Shown here: one piece after another, positions 63,626 through 64,000 of the stretch | How positions within the stretch are numbered: the first letter of the stretch is position 1 | How the letters are laid out: the number at the start of each line of letters is the position of its first letter | DNA from: Alkalihalobacillus deserti | GTDB taxonomy: Bacteria; Bacillota; Bacilli; Bacillales; Bacillaceae_D | Reading direction: 5' to 3' | Length of the DNA: 64,000 bases | Assembly (NCBI RefSeq): GCF_020734105.1 | Contig: NZ_JAJAFR010000012.1 | Span: 49,424 to 113,423 of the forward strand | Notes under the pieces: model-generated | What the model saw: only the letters and a program-made list of their open reading frames with translations | Database searches by the model: none | Told to the model about the DNA's origin: nothing | Program-made: the position numbers and the translations under genes

Positions 63626-64000
63626 TGGTTACCCCTAAAAGTTAGAGTTTTTATTATGCAGCTGATTGGCTGGGCTGAGTTCGGTATTCGACTGGACTTA
63701 AACCAGCCAATTTTTCTTTTGATCGTTCATGGTTGTACCAGTAGATATATTCTTCAATCCGTCTTTTTAATTCTTCATAGTTTACTAATTCTTCCCCATA
63801 ATACATTTCTTGCTTTAAAATACCAAAGAAATTCTCCATCGAAGCATTGTCTGCACAGGTTGCTTTACGTGACATGCTTTGGAATACTTTATCTTCTTTT
63901 AATGTCCTCACCCATTGGTTATGCTGGTAATGCCAGCCTTGATCGGAATGGATGGTGGTGCGATAGGTTGCACGATTCTTTATTATCTCTATCGTTTCTT
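63626..64000 (-). mobile_element. IS3-family element, partial at right edge
   Basis: The element end is probably TGGTTACCCCTAAAAGTTAG starting at 63626. Only the transposase C-terminal part lies inside the window; the rest runs beyond 64000. Confidence 0.85.
63654..64000 (-). CDS. IS3-family transposase (OrfB), C-terminal part
   Basis: DDE integrase-type transposase. Visible are the second Asp in TTIHSDQGWHYQHNQWV, the Glu in NASMENFFGILKQEMYYG, and the end EEYIYWYNHERSKEKLAGLS followed by PVEYRTQPSQSAA, all typical of the IS150 subgroup. The frame is open to the window edge; the first Asp and OrfA are outside. Apparently intact as far as seen. Confidence 0.93.
   Translation of the reverse strand, partial: ETIEIIKNRATYRTTIHSDQGWHYQHNQWVRTLKEDKVFQSMSRKATCADNASMENFFGILKQEMYYGEELVNYEELKRRIEEYIYWYNHERSKEKLAGLSPVEYRTQPSQSAA

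Noticed and set aside
1..64000. CRISPR arrays, tRNA genes and riboswitches
   Set aside because: No regularly spaced direct repeats, no tRNA cloverleaf sequences and no known riboswitch core were seen on reading both strands by eye.

Overview
The window reads as chromosome of a low-G+C, endospore-forming member of the Bacillaceae. Evidence for this: AGGAGG-type ribosome binding sites, a type B RNase P RNA, an alpha/beta-type small acid-soluble spore protein with a sigma-G-like promoter, a sporulation yunB remnant, CtsR and CIRCE heat-shock operators, and the kamA/yod lysine cluster known from Bacillus.

Layout. 0-3 kb: an anaerobic-response corner with three FNR-type boxes, a MobA-like gene, an fnr gene with unusual losses and an mrp/apbC gene broken by one in-frame stop. 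3-11.4 kb: methionine aminopeptidase, tag glycosylase, yunB remnant, TRM11-like RNA methyltransferase, htpG behind a perfect CIRCE element, and clpE behind tandem CtsR heptads. 11.6-18.2 kb: rnpB, a class B penicillin-binding protein, a SASP gene, an M3 oligopeptidase and gndA. 18.7-21.4 kb: ykuK, a phzF remnant and several small genes. 21.5-31.3 kb: the lysine 2,3-aminomutase cluster (yodQ, yodR, yodS, yodT, yokU, kamA, ablB/yodP) with a sigma-54 activator; a consensus -24/-12 promoter lies directly before kamA; then cardiolipin synthase. 31.6-45 kb: M50-like protein, a permease plus nuclease-like operon, a Suv3-like helicase, DUF3892 and YqcI proteins, and a histidine kinase paired with a Med/BMP-type binding protein, then signal peptidase I. 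45-49 kb: a GH4 glycosidase remnant, a G+C-rich selO gene and a deleted class C group II intron sitting exactly behind a terminator. 49.5-64 kb: cold-shock protein, PHA synthase pair divergent from a P450, a frameshifted transglycosylase, an alpha/beta-hydrolase remnant, nsrR, a YoqV-like ATP-dependent DNA ligase, chrA, a ferrochelatase tail, a membrane-anchored Mrr-like nuclease, a double P-loop ATPase and an IS3-family element running off the right edge.

Two themes stand out. First, gene decay is frequent: at least nine broken genes or gene tails are visible (mrp, ABC exporter tail, yunB, phzF, Na/Pi cotransporter tail, GH4, transglycosylase, alpha/beta hydrolase, hemH tail), and fnr has lost a cluster ligand and five residues. 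Some breaks are single-base changes in homopolymers and could be sequencing errors; others, such as isolated gene tails, cannot. Second, regulatory wiring is readable: FNR, CIRCE, CtsR, sigma-G and sigma-54 sites all lie at the right place in front of matching genes. No CRISPR array, tRNA, phage or clear new defence system was found.
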